Of a stretch of DNA of 23,334 nucleotides, positions 7,533-13,856 are shown one piece after another. The DNA is taken from positions 1 through 23,334 of the forward strand of contig JAADIN010000246.1 in NCBI GenBank assembly GCA_013151315.1, in the 5' to 3' direction. The stretch is from Planctomycetota bacterium (GTDB taxonomy: Bacteria; Planctomycetota; Planctomycetia; Pirellulales; Lacipirellulaceae). Positions within the stretch are counted from its first letter, which is position 1; each line of letters opens with the position of its first letter. Made by a program: the position numbers and the translations under genes. The notes beneath the pieces are model-generated. The model had not been told where the DNA came from, did no database searches, and was given only the letters and a program-made list of their open reading frames with translations.

Positions 7533-7554
7533 TGGAGCCCCTTTTAGGGCTCCA
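7533..7554 (+). promoter_or_regulatory. hairpin upstream of the metalloprotease gene
   Basis: TGGAGCCC (7533-7540) and GGGCTCCA (7547-7554) form a perfect 8-bp stem with a 6-nt CTTTTA loop, about 97 nt before the chosen start. It could sit in the 5' leader. There is no U-tract, so termination is unlikely. Confidence 0.4.
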
Positions 7555-7650
7555 GAAGAATTGAAGGGCCCATTTCCCTCGCTTTGTGTTAAAATGGGGG
7601 GAATGTCGACTTTCGGAACAGGTCGGGTTTTTGGAACCGAATTGGGCACG

Positions 7651-9057
7651 ATGATCAGAGATCGATTTACTGCTGCGCTATTCTTCTTGGCACCTATCGC
7701 GGCTCTCTCTGCTGCACAGTCCACGATGGCGTTCGTGCCCGACGACCGCTGGGTAACCACTGCTTCCGGATTGACCGGCCAGGACGGCGATCCGATCACA
7801 CTCACCTGGAGCCTTGTTCCCGACGGCACCGCGTTGATCAGCCAGGGGCCGAGTGATCTTATCAGCTTCATGGATATGGAGTTCGGGGCCGGATCGGGCG
7901 GCTCCGATTTGACGCAGCGGCCTTGGTTTCAGTTCTTCGAAGAGTCTTTTGGGCGTTGGGCTGAGCTGGGCGGCATCAACTACGTTTACGAGCCCAATGA
8001 CGATAGTGCCACGCAGGGTAGCTCTAGCTTTGGCTCCCAGGGCTTGCTGGGTGTCCGTGGCGATATACGTATTGGCGGTGCGCCGAACGATGGGCCTGGC
8101 GACATCGTTGCGTTTAACTACCGGCCCGACAATGGCGACATGGTGCTCGACACCGACGATGGTTTGTTTTTTTCGAACCCGTTTTCGAACAATCTTCGAC
8201 TGCGAAACACGATCATGCACGAAGCGGGTCACGGATTTGGGCTCCTTCATGTCGAGTCCAGCACCAGCGGTTTTCTGCTGGAACCCTCGATTTCCACGGC
8301 GTTTGATGGCCCGCAATTCGACGATATCCGTGGCCTCCAATGGTTTTACGGCGATGCTCTGGAGAAAACGAATGGCGGACAAGGAAACGACATCGCAGCC
8401 AACGCCACTAGCCTAGGATTGATCTCGAGCGGCAGCACCGTCTCGATCGGAACCGATGCGGTCGACACGCTGGTTAGCCCCACAGATACCGACTTCATCA
8501 GCATCGATCGAAACACCGATATCGACTTTTTTTCTTTTACCACCTCGGGGCCCTCGCTCTTGGACGTGGTGCTGTCGCCCTTGGGTCCGACCTACAATGA
8601 GGGAGAGCAAAATGGTGCTCAGTCCTCAATCGACACTTCTGCGATTAGCAATCTGACCCTGACCGTCTTTGATACCGATGGTTTTACCATGTTGGGCACG
8701 GCAAACAGCACTGGGGCCGGTTTTGCGGAAATGCTCACCGGGATCAGCTTGCCAGCGGCGGGTGACTATTTTGTTCGAATTACCGGCGACGACGAAATGG
8801 CCCAGTTTTATCAGCTCGACGTGACCGTGGAGATTCAGCCGTCCCTCGACCTCTGGGAAGCCTCTTTTGGCTTGAATTCAGGAGGCGACTTCGACACGGA
8901 CGGTGACACGGACGGTTTTGATTTCCTCCTCTGGCAGCGGCAATTCGATGCCGGGGCCCTAGCAATTGCGTCTTCGCAAGCCGTCCCCGAGCCCTCAACG
9001 GCTCTGCTAGCTCTATTGGCCAGTTTGGCGGTCCTCACGCGGCGAGTGTCAAAATAG
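7651..9057 (+). CDS. PEP-CTERM matrixin-like zinc metalloprotease
   Basis: A 468-residue exported protein. A signal peptide spans about residues 1-23 (MIRDRFTAALFFLAPIAALS). The zinc site HEAGHGFGLLH (His190, Glu191, His194, His200) fits the HExxHxxGxxH pattern of metzincins; the nearby layout resembles matrixins. After about residue 235 comes a beta-sandwich region like a pre-peptidase C-terminal domain (IDFFSFTTSGPSLLDVVL ... GDYFVRITGDDE). Residues 413-430 hold an Asp-rich loop (DFDTDGDTDGFDFLLW) like the dockerin-type calcium repeat of planctomycetes, and Pro446-Glu-Pro448 starts a PEP-CTERM tail ending in RRVSK. It likely cleaves protein at the cell surface or in the matrix. Upstream starts at 7501, 7594 and 7603 are in frame, but only 7651 gives a normal signal peptide. 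The Met-turn methionine is not clearly assignable. Confidence 0.8.
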   Translation: MIRDRFTAALFFLAPIAALSAAQSTMAFVPDDRWVTTASGLTGQDGDPITLTWSLVPDGTALISQGPSDLISFMDMEFGAGSGGSDLTQRPWFQFFEESFGRWAELGGINYVYEPNDDSATQGSSSFGSQGLLGVRGDIRIGGAPNDGPGDIVAFNYRPDNGDMVLDTDDGLFFSNPFSNNLRLRNTIMHEAGHGFGLLHVESSTSGFLLEPSISTAFDGPQFDDIRGLQWFYGDALEKTNGGQGNDIAANATSLGLISSGSTVSIGTDAVDTLVSPTDTDFISIDRNTDIDFFSFTTSGPSLLDVVLSPLGPTYNEGEQNGAQSSIDTSAISNLTLTVFDTDGFTMLGTANSTGAGFAEMLTGISLPAAGDYFVRITGDDEMAQFYQLDVTVEIQPSLDLWEASFGLNSGGDFDTDGDTDGFDFLLWQRQFDAGALAIASSQAVPEPSTALLALLASLAVLTRRVSK

Positions 9058-9154
9058 GCAAACCTTACGGGCGATCGCCAGGGGTTTTTAGAGGCCCGAT
9101 TTGGCTCGGAAGCACCCCATCGGCAATTTTGGCGCAAAATTCGCTGTCTTCATC

Positions 9155-9182
9155 TTGCGGGCATTGGGGACATGGCTATATT
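9155..9182 (+). promoter_or_regulatory. candidate promoter of the tRNA-tuf unit
   Basis: TATATT (9177-9182) is a good -10 box, with a poor -35 match TTGCGG (9155-9160) 16 nt upstream. Transcription would begin about 9189, some 23 nt before the first tRNA. This is the only plausible box pair seen before the cluster. Confidence 0.35.
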
Positions 9183-9211
9183 AGTTGATTCGCACAAGAT
9201 TCCAGGCCTCG

Positions 9212-9284
9212 GCTAGCGTAGCTCAATTGGCAGAGCAGCTGATTTGTAATCAGCAGGTTGTGGGTTCGATTCCCTCCGCTAGCT
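9212..9284 (+). tRNA. tRNA-Thr (anticodon TGT)
   Basis: Acceptor strands GCTAGCG (9212-9218) and CGCTAGC (9277-9283) pair fully, with T9284 as discriminator. The anticodon loop TTTGTAA sits between GCTGA and TCAGC, and the T-arm has GGTTCGATTCC. CCA is not encoded. First of four tRNAs before tuf. Confidence 0.95.
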
Positions 9285-9517
9285 CGTCAAGACGGCAAAG
9301 CAGTGGAGTAAGGCTGGTGGATGACGGTGTGTAGTGGATGGGCGTGAAGCCAAGACGGATCGAAGCGGATCGATTACAGCAACGAACGACGAGCAACGAA
9401 CAGGTGGTTTAGTAAAGGCACGGTTTGGTAGGAGTGCGGAGGTGGATGCTCCAATTGCTTCTTCGGGAGAGGCCAACTGGCTTGTGGTTAGCTGAACGAA
9501 TTCGCTGAACTATTGCC

Positions 9518-9599
9518 GGGGGGTTACCGAAGCGGTCAAACGGGGCAGACTGTAAATCTGCTGGCTATGCCTTCGCAGGTTCGAATCCTGCACCCCCCA
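9518..9599 (+). tRNA. tRNA-Tyr (anticodon GTA)
   Basis: GGGGGGT (9518-9524) pairs with ACCCCCC (9592-9598), with A9599 as discriminator. The anticodon loop CTGTAAA is flanked by GCAGA and TCTGC. The long variable arm (class II) is as expected for bacterial tRNA-Tyr. CCA is not encoded. Confidence 0.95.
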
Positions 9600-9607
9600 T
9601 TTTTGAA

Positions 9608-9659
9608 TGCGGATTGCGGATTGCGGATTGCGGAATTGAATGCGAATATTCCGCAATCC
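9608..9659. repeat. heptamer tandem repeat with 12-bp hairpin
   Basis: TGCGGAT occurs three times in a row (9608-9628), followed by TGCGGAA. GGATTGCGGAAT (9625-9636) then pairs perfectly with ATTCCGCAATCC (9648-9659) around an 11-nt loop. It lies between tRNA-Tyr and tRNA-Gly and may serve as a processing or transcript-end structure. Confidence 0.75.
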
Positions 9660-9684
9660 ACATTCCGAAGTCCGAATTCAGCAG

Positions 9685-9755
9685 GCGGGTGTAGCTCAAT
9701 GGTAGAGCAACAGCCTTCCAAGCTGATGACGAGGGTTCGATTCCCTTCACCCGCT
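9685..9755 (+). tRNA. tRNA-Gly (anticodon TCC)
   Basis: GCGGGTG (9685-9691) pairs with CACCCGC (9748-9754), with T9755 as discriminator. The anticodon loop is CTTCCAA between CAGC and GCTG. The T-arm GGGTTCGATTCCC is intact. CCA is not encoded. Confidence 0.95.
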
Positions 9756-9794
9756 TTCGGTCAAAGAAGAAAGAAACGACGACAGATTTTTTTG

Positions 9795-9829
9795 AGCTGA
9801 CAGCTGACGGCTGAGAGCTGAAAGCTTAA
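9795..9829. repeat. degenerate heptamer tandem repeat (AGCTGAC)
   Basis: Five head-to-tail 7-nt units: AGCTGAC, AGCTGAC, GGCTGAG, AGCTGAA, AGCTTAA. It ends 3 nt before the tRNA-Thr(GGT) gene and probably lies in the precursor's 5' leader. Confidence 0.7.
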
Positions 9830-9832
9830 ACC

Positions 9833-9905
9833 GCTGCTGTAGCTCAGTTGGTAGAGCACATCCTTGGTAAGGATGAGGTCATGAGTTCGAGTCTCATCAG
9901 CAGCT
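9833..9905 (+). tRNA. tRNA-Thr (anticodon GGT)
   Basis: GCTGCTG (9833-9839) pairs with CAGCAGC (9898-9904), with T9905 as discriminator. The anticodon loop TTGGTAA lies between CATCC and GGATG. It is the last tRNA before tuf; CCA is not encoded. Confidence 0.95.
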
Positions 9906-9927
9906 CTCGAGAGAAACAAGAAAGCGC

Positions 9928-9941
9928 CGCGACTTGTCGCG
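9928..9941 (+). promoter_or_regulatory. small hairpin in the tRNA-Thr to tuf spacer
   Basis: CGCGAC-TT-GTCGCG is a perfect 6-bp stem 23 nt after the tRNA and about 80 nt before tuf. No U-tract follows, so it is more likely an RNA processing or stability element than a terminator. Confidence 0.35.
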
Positions 9942-10022
9942 AAAAGATTAACGTAACGAGTTCACAGCAACTCCAATTTTGTCACTGGCACCACAAGACC
10001 CAAAACGAAGTTAGGAAGAAAA

Positions 10023-11223
10023 ATGGCTAAGGATACCTTTGAACGTACCAAGCCGCACGTCAACGTAAGGCACGATCGGTCATATTGATCACGGCAAAAC
10101 CACGACCACGGGAGCCATCCTGGCTGTCCAGGCTGAAAAGGGCTTTGCAAAAGTCAAGTCCTATGCCGACATCGCCAAGGGCGGCACGGTTCGCGATGCG
10201 ACCAAGACGGTCACGATCGCGGTCGCTCATGTCGAGTACGAGACCGACAACCGGCATTACGCCCATATCGATTGCCCGGGCCATGCCGACTTTATCAAGA
10301 ACATGATTACCGGAGCCGCCCAGATGGACGGCGCAATCCTGGTCGTGTCTGCTGCCGATGGCCCCATGCCACAGACTCGCGAGCACATCTTGCTGGCTCA
10401 TCAGGTCGGCGTGCCAAAGATTGTTGTTTTCCTCAACAAGTGCGACTTGGTCGACGACGAAGAACTACTCGAATTGGTCGAGCTGGAAATTCGTGAATTG
10501 CTAACCAAGTATGGCTTCGACGGCGACGACGTGCCGCTCGTTCGTGGCAACGCGAAGGCAGCCATCGAGACTCCTGGAGACGAGGCGGCGGCCAAGTGCA
10601 TCGGCGAGTTGATGGACGCAATCGACTCCTATATCCCCGAGCCAGTCCGCGACAACGACAAGCCATTCCTGATGGCCATCGAAGACGTTTTCTCGATCGA
10701 AGGTCGTGGCACGGTTGCCACGGGTCGTATCGAGCGTGGCGTGGTCAAGGTGGGCGAAGAAGTCGAGATCATTGGCCTGACCGAAGCACCAGTCAAGACG
10801 ACTTGCACTGGAGTCGAAGCGTTCAATAAGACCATGGACGAAGGTTTCGCCGGCGACAACGTCGGATGCCTGCTTCGTGGCGTGAAGCGTGAAGATATCC
10901 AGCGGGGTCAGGTGCTCGCCAAGCCTGGCAGCATCACACCGCATACGAAGTTCGAGGCCGAGGTTTACGTGCTGAGTAAGGAAGAAGGAGGCCGGCATAC
11001 GCCGTTCTTCAACGGCTATCGGCCGCAATTTTACTTCCGCACGACCGATGTGACTGGCACGGCCAACCTCACCGGCGACGCCGAAATGTGCATGCCTGGC
11101 GACAATGCCAAGCTTTCGGTCGAGTTGATGAAGCCGATCGCGATGGACGATGGCGTACGCTTTGCCATTCGCGAAGGCGGCAAGACGGTCGGCTCCGGCG
11201 TTGTGACGAAGATTGTTGAATAG
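10023..11223 (+). CDS. tuf: translation elongation factor Tu, interrupted by a +1 frameshift
   Basis: EF-Tu carries aminoacyl-tRNA to the ribosome as a GTP complex. The first 15 codons (MAKDTFERTKPHVNV) are canonical, with AGGAAG 4 nt upstream of the ATG. One extra A at 10067/10068 then shifts the frame; as written, translation stops at TGA about seven codons later. Dropping that base restores GTIGHIDHGKTTTTG (G1 loop) and the rest: DCPGHAD (G3), NKCD (G4), domain 2 with IEGRGTVATGRIERG, and domain 3 ending VGSGVVTKIVE, about 399 residues, normal length. The switch I segment reads TKTVTIAV where most bacteria have ARGITIN. The gene follows four tRNAs and precedes tRNA-Trp. As tuf is essential, sequence error or a second copy elsewhere is expected. 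Confidence 0.9.
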
Positions 11224-11230
11224 GAAAATA

Positions 11231-11270
11231 AAGTGACGAGTGACGAAGGTGCTTTTCGTCATTCGTCATT
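11231..11270 (+). promoter_or_regulatory. long hairpin between tuf and tRNA-Trp
   Basis: GACGAGTGACGAA (11235-11247) pairs with TTCGTCATTCGTC (11255-11267): 13 pairs including one G-T wobble, 7-nt loop, extendable by A/T pairs outward. There is no U-tract; it probably guides processing of the tuf mRNA 3' end and the tRNA precursor. Confidence 0.6.
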
Positions 11271-11276
11271 TCCCGA

Positions 11277-11352
11277 AGGGGCGTAGCTCAATTGGCAGAG
11301 CACTGGTTTCCAAAACCAGGGGTTGTGAGTTCGAGTCCCACCGCCCCTGCCA
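11277..11352 (+). tRNA. tRNA-Trp (anticodon CCA)
   Basis: AGGGGCG (11277-11283) pairs with CGCCCCT (11342-11348), G11349 is the discriminator, and CCA (11350-11352) follows in the genome, unlike the other four tRNAs here. The anticodon loop TTCCAAA lies in a CTGG/CCAG stem. tRNA-Trp just before secE is a common bacterial arrangement; the rpmG gene often found with it is absent. Confidence 0.95.
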
Positions 11353-11362
11353 TATAGATATC

Positions 11363-11390
11363 AATGACGAAGACGGTTTTTCGTCATTTT
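11363..11390 (+). terminator. terminator-like hairpin after tRNA-Trp
   Basis: AATGACGAA (11363-11371) and TTCGTCATT (11380-11388) form a perfect 9-bp stem with an 8-nt loop, and the stem runs into TTTT. Its TGACGAA/TTCGTCA core is also in the hairpin before the tRNA. It could end or attenuate transcription ahead of secE, but the stem is A/T-rich and the U-tract short. Confidence 0.5.
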
Positions 11391-11410
11391 ACTTAACTTG
11401 GAAAGAATTT

Positions 11411-11809
11411 GTGGCTGAGTTGATTTCAGGAATGTTCAGCGCTACGCGATACAAGCGTAGCCAGGGCCGGATTGCCCGACAGGTAACCTTTGCCGCGATG
11501 GCGGTGATGATTGCCGTGGGGGCGTGGAGGATGAACTCCATCGCCGCGACGGATGTCGGCAAGTACCTCGTGCCGCTGGCCGTATTGGCGGTCGGGCTGT
11601 GGATAAGTTATCGAATCGTAAATCTTCCCAAATTTGCCGATTTTTTGATTTCGGTCGAGGCGGAGATGAACAAGGTTTCGTGGCCCAGTCGCGCCGAGTC
11701 GTGGCGGGCCTCGACGGTCGTGATTATCGTCATTTTTTTCTTGGCTGCTTTGCTGTTTACGTACGACTTTGTTTTGGATTTTGCCCTCAACAGAATTTTT
11801 GGTTTGTAG
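11411..11809 (+). CDS. secE: preprotein translocase subunit SecE
   Basis: SecE is the small membrane subunit that clamps SecY in the SecYEG channel. This 132-residue form has three membrane segments (about 22-39, 50-67 and 100-121), like the E. coli protein and unlike the one-segment form of many bacteria. The family signature NKVSWPSRAE (87-96) sits in the amphipathic helix before the last, essential segment. The GTG at 11411 is chosen because GGAAAG lies 5 nt upstream; an ATG at 11432 is the alternative. The frame is open back through tRNA-Trp, which cannot be coding. nusG follows after 12 nt, the usual secE-nusG pair. Confidence 0.9.
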   Translation: MAELISGMFSATRYKRSQGRIARQVTFAAMAVMIAVGAWRMNSIAATDVGKYLVPLAVLAVGLWISYRIVNLPKFADFLISVEAEMNKVSWPSRAESWRASTVVIIVIFFLAALLFTYDFVLDFALNRIFGL

Positions 11810-11821
11810 AAGGTCTCCACC

Positions 11822-12571
11822 GTGAGCGAAGAATCTGACAAGCTGGTTGATCAGGCATTGCCTGAATCCGATGCCCCGACGGCAGTTGAGGATCAGGATC
11901 CGCCTTCCTCCGAGGCTGAAGAGGTCGAATCCGAAGAGGTTGAATCGGATGAGGTTGAATCGGACGAGCCCGAGGTAGAAGAAGTAGAAGAGGACGAGGC
12001 CGAAGGAAAGGCCGAGGAAACCGTCGACGACGATTCGCCAAAGATGGATTGGTACATCCTCAAGGTGCAGAGCAACCGAGAGCGATCGATTGCCGACGCT
12101 CTCCGGCGCAAGGTCGCCATCGAGGGGCTTGACGAGTTCTTCGGCGAAGTCATCGTGCCGATGGAAAAAATCACCGAGTTCAAGGGCGGAAAGAAAAAAA
12201 TTGTCCAGCGAAAGCTCTACCCAGGCTACATCGTGGTCAACATGCTCATCAACGACGACACGTGGTTTGCGGTACGAGAGACTTCAGGCATTGGCGACTT
12301 CACCGGTGCCCACGGCAAGCCGTCGCCCATGTTGCCACACGAAGTGACTCGCATCCTTCAAACTGAGGAAGAAGAAACCGACGAAGCACCGAAGCTCAAC
12401 ATCACCTTCAAATTGGGCGACAACGTAAAAATCAAAGAAGGCACCTTTGAGAGTTTCGAAGGCGAAGTCAGCGAGATCGACGAACACAGCGGTCGAGTAA
12501 CGGTCATGATCAACATTTTCGGACGCAGCACCCCCGTCGAACTCGAATACTGGCAAGCCGAGCAGTTATAA
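11822..12571 (+). CDS. nusG: transcription termination/antitermination protein NusG with acidic N-terminal extension
   Basis: NusG binds the polymerase clamp through its NGN domain and contacts S10 or Rho through its KOW domain. In this 249-residue protein the NGN domain starts at Trp77 (DWYILKVQSNRE) and includes RKLYPGYIVVNM; the KOW domain covers about 195-240 (FKLGDNVKIKEGTFESFEGEV ... INIFGRSTPVELE). Residues 1-74 are an added, highly acidic tail built partly from repeats: three EVES(D/E) units encoded by 15-nt tandem repeats (11921-11965). E. coli NusG has 181 residues and lacks it. The start is a GTG, with AAGG about 9 nt upstream, and the acidic segment has ordinary codon use in frame with the rest, so it is likely translated. 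Confidence 0.9.
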   Translation: MSEESDKLVDQALPESDAPTAVEDQDPPSSEAEEVESEEVESDEVESDEPEVEEVEEDEAEGKAEETVDDDSPKMDWYILKVQSNRERSIADALRRKVAIEGLDEFFGEVIVPMEKITEFKGGKKKIVQRKLYPGYIVVNMLINDDTWFAVRETSGIGDFTGAHGKPSPMLPHEVTRILQTEEEETDEAPKLNITFKLGDNVKIKEGTFESFEGEVSEIDEHSGRVTVMINIFGRSTPVELEYWQAEQL

Positions 12572-12572
12572 T

Positions 12573-12600
12573 TTAACGTCGCCGCTTGCAGCGACCAACC
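12573..12600 (+). repeat. TTAG-type hairpin repeat, copy 2a (diverged)
   Basis: TTAAC is followed by GTCGCCGC (12578-12585), TT, GCAGCGAC (12588-12595), a stem with one mismatch. It begins 2 nt after the nusG stop, and a sister copy lies 48 nt downstream with ACCAA repeats between them. Confidence 0.6.
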
Positions 12601-12620
12601 AAACCAACCAAACCAAATCA

Positions 12621-12652
12621 TTTAGCGCCGCCGCTTGCGGCGGCCCACCAGA
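12621..12652 (+). repeat. TTAG-led hairpin repeat, copy 2b
   Basis: TTAGC is followed by a perfect 8-bp stem GCCGCCGC-TT-GCGGCGGC (12626-12643). It ends about 20 nt before the rplK start, so it could influence rplK translation. I do not recognise a classical L1-binding operator in it. Confidence 0.65.
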
Positions 12653-12662
12653 AAAACATCCC

Positions 12663-13088
12663 ATGGCAAAACAACTCGTAGGTTCCGCGAAATTCCAAAT
12701 CCCCGGAGGCCAGGCAACACCTGCCCCGCCGGTCGGTACGTCGCTAGGTAAGTTCGGAATCAACTTGGGCCAGTTCGTCCAGGCCTTCAACGACAAAACC
12801 AAAGAAGCCAACGGGATGATGATCCCGGTCGTCGTGAGCGTCTACAACGACCGCTCGTTCGACTTCATCACCAAGAGCCCGCCCGCAGCCGTATTGCTCA
12901 AGAAGGCGGCAAATATTGCCAAGGGTTCCGGCGTGCCCAACAAAACCAAAGTGGGCAAAGTCACAAGGGCGCAATTGGAAGAGATTGCCACCACCAAGAT
13001 GGCCGACCTGAATGCAAGCGACATGGACAGCGCGGTCTTGCAGATAGCCGGCACCGCCCGAAGCATGGGCCTTGAAGTCGAAGGTTAA
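12663..13088 (+). CDS. rplK: 50S ribosomal protein L11
   Basis: L11 (141 residues) is part of the GTPase-associated centre of the large subunit, binding 23S rRNA helices 43-44. The C-terminal RNA-binding domain is canonical (TKSPPAAVLLKKAA, NKTKVGKVTRAQLEEIA, GTARSMGLEVE). The N-terminal domain keeps Pro22 and Pro23 (APPVG), but reads GTSLGKFGINLGQF where most bacteria have GPALGQxGVNIMEF, so Pro26 is Thr and Met36 is Gly-like. The ATG at 12663 gives the normal N-terminus (MAKQLVGSAKFQ). It follows nusG after a 91-nt repeat-bearing spacer and precedes rplA, the standard order. Confidence 0.95.
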   Translation: MAKQLVGSAKFQIPGGQATPAPPVGTSLGKFGINLGQFVQAFNDKTKEANGMMIPVVVSVYNDRSFDFITKSPPAAVLLKKAANIAKGSGVPNKTKVGKVTRAQLEEIATTKMADLNASDMDSAVLQIAGTARSMGLEVEG

Positions 13089-13090
13089 GG

Positions 13091-13108
13091 ATTGCAAATT
13101 GCAAATTG
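13091..13108. repeat. ATTGCAA word repeat in the rplK-rplA spacer
   Basis: ATTGCAAATTGCAAATTG is a run of the 7-nt word ATTGCAA. Its reverse complement shares 15 consecutive bases with 18977-18993 before rpoC. The rest of the spacer is A/T-rich. Confidence 0.6.
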
Positions 13109-13142
13109 TCCATTGAAATAATGTAAATTGAAAAAAAGAATC

Positions 13143-13816
13143 ATGCCTAAACTAGCAAAACGAATGAAGAAACTGGTTGAAACACGGCCCAACGAAGCGT
13201 TGCCGCTTTCCGAAGCGGTTACTGCGTTGAAGAAATTTGATGGCACGCGCTTCGATCAGTCCGTCGAGGTCTCGATGCGATTGGGAGTCGATCCTACGCA
13301 GGCCGACCAGATCATCCGCGGTTCGATCGTGTTACCCCACGGAATCGGCAAAGAGCAACGCATCGTCGTGTTTGCCAAGGGCCCCATGGCCGAAGCTGCC
13401 AAAGAGGCGGGTGCCGACGAGGTGGGCGACGAAGATCTCGCCAAGAAAATCCAAGGCGGTTGGACCGATTTCGATGTCTGCATCGCCGCGACATGATGAA
13501 GATCGTCGGCCCCTTGGGGCGCGTGCTTGGCCCTCGAGGCCTGATGCCTTCCCCACGTGCCGGCACCGTGACCCCGGAAGTCGTGAAAACGATCGGCGAG
13601 TACAAGGCCGGCAAAGTCGAGTTTCGCAACGACAAAGGGGGCAACATTCATGCCATCGTTGGCAAGCTTAGTTTCGATCAGAAGAATCTCCTCGAGAATG
13701 TCGAAGCCTTTGTTCAGTTGATTGTCGGCATGAAGCCCTCTTCGGTCAAAGGAACGTACCTAAAATCTGCCCACATCAGCGCCACCATGAGCCCCAGCGT
13801 CAAACTGGCCGTCTAA
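13143..13816 (+). CDS. rplA: 50S ribosomal protein L1, interrupted by a frameshift
   Basis: L1 forms the mobile stalk at the tRNA exit side and in many bacteria represses its own operon. The first part (13143-13496) runs from MPKLAKRMKKL to GWTDFDVCIAAT and stops at TGA 13494-13496. The remainder continues in another frame from about 13490: MMKIVGPLGRVLGPRGLMPSPRAGTVTP through to PSVKLAV. Most L1 proteins read IAxPDMMKxVGxLGRVLGPRG here, so one or four bases seem missing at about 13486-13492. The repaired protein is about 225 residues, normal length. The break creates an ATGA stop/start overlap (ATG at 13493), so a split protein is formally possible. The ATG at 13143 is preferred over an in-frame TTG at 13128. 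Confidence 0.9.
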
Positions 13817-13856
13817 TCCTGTTTTTCAACCTCCATCCTCTGGCCTTTTCCCACCC

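Larger units (their letters stand above)
7320..7650. other. 331-nt gene-free stretch between the two PEP-CTERM genes
   Basis: It holds a palindromic mini-element (7321-7475) and a smaller hairpin (7533-7554). The reading frame of the next gene is open through the right part (from 7501), but the best signal peptide starts at 7651. No clear sigma-70 promoter stands out. Confidence 0.5.

Noticed and set aside
9285..9517. Possible small RNA or gene in the 233-nt spacer after the first tRNA
   Set aside because: Only short word repeats (such as AACGAACGACGAGCAACGAAC) and no convincing start, promoter or terminator were seen.
9513..9800. Small plus-strand frame across tRNA-Tyr and tRNA-Gly
   Set aside because: It is translated from two tRNA genes and a tandem repeat, so it is not a protein gene.
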